Assembly: GCA_900548535.1 (NCBI GenBank)
Contig: URLG01000117.1
Span: 1 to 5,950 of the forward strand
DNA: 5,950 nucleotides
From: Candidatus Segatella intestinihominis
GTDB taxonomy: Bacteria; Bacteroidota; Bacteroidia; Bacteroidales; Bacteroidaceae
Direction: 5' to 3'
The translations under genes were made by a program, and so were the position numbers. The notes under the pieces are model-generated. The model made no database searches, was not told the origin of the DNA, and saw only the letters and a list, made by a program, of their open reading frames with translations. Of this stretch, positions 5,898 to 5,950 are shown in pieces. Numbering within the stretch: position 1 is the first letter of the stretch; each line of letters starts with the position of its first letter.

Positions 5898-5950
5898 GCT
5901 TCAATAGCTCAGTTGGTTAGAGCACCTGACTGTTAATCAGGGGGTCGTTG
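5898..5950 (+). tRNA. tRNA-Asn (GTT), 3' part beyond window
   Basis: The cloverleaf can be traced. The acceptor 5' strand is GCTTCAA (5898-5904), followed by U8-A9. The D stem is GCTC/GAGC (5907-5910 and 5920-5923) around the loop AGTTGGTTA. The anticodon stem is CCTGA/TCAGG (5925-5929 and 5937-5941) with loop CTGTTAA, so the anticodon is GTT (5932-5934), reading asparagine codons. The 5-nt variable loop (5942-5946) is followed by the first four bases of the T stem, where the window ends. About 25 nt, including the T loop and the acceptor 3' strand, are missing. The acceptor stem pairing therefore cannot be verified here. Confidence 0.94.

Noticed and set aside
5686..5904. Minus-strand open frame in the peptidase-tRNA gap
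   Set aside because: It would overlap the tRNA-Asn 5' end and cover both promoters. The composition (Phe/Lys-rich) reflects A/T-rich intergenic DNA and no domain is visible.
1..5950. Mobile element, CRISPR array or undescribed defence system
   Set aside because: No transposase, integrase, phage or defence domain, no regularly spaced repeats and no flanking duplications are visible. All coding capacity is taken by conserved housekeeping genes and a peptidase.

Overview
The window looks like chromosomal core-genome DNA from a Bacteroidota bacterium, most likely Prevotella/Segatella or a close relative. Three things point there: promoters of the Bacteroidota form TTTG-N19/20-TAnnTTTG, a translation initiation factor IF2 with a long lineage-typical N-terminal extension, and a short NusA without C-terminal acidic repeats. 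The genus is inference; the phylum is well supported.

Layout. Four protein genes lie on the minus strand, read from right to left. At the right edge is a tRNA-Asn gene on the plus strand, cut by the window end. The divergent gap 5685-5897 holds the S41 peptidase promoter (minus) and a consensus tRNA promoter (plus). A secreted, PDZ-containing S41 (C-terminal processing type) serine peptidase fills 4020-5684. The 154-bp gap 3866-4019 holds a perfect inverted repeat just after the peptidase stop codon, a tandem A-tract repeat, a consensus promoter and a GAAA-tetraloop leader hairpin. The rimP-nusA-infB operon follows: rimP (3398-3865), nusA (2132-3394, 3 nt after rimP) and infB (start at 2065, running out of the window at base 1 after 688 codons). 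A 66-nt nusA-infB spacer contains a second hairpin.

How the genes work together. RimP matures the 30S subunit, NusA modulates transcription elongation, pausing and antitermination, and IF2 places initiator tRNA on the ribosome. This is the conserved translation/transcription-coupling operon found across bacteria. The S41 peptidase is an envelope enzyme with its own promoter and is only a neighbour. I see no mobile element, CRISPR array, phage gene or defence system. The unusual material is regulatory: leader and intergenic RNA structures in the rimP-nusA-infB transcript, a dyad near its promoter, and low-complexity and repeated motifs in the IF2 N-terminal region.
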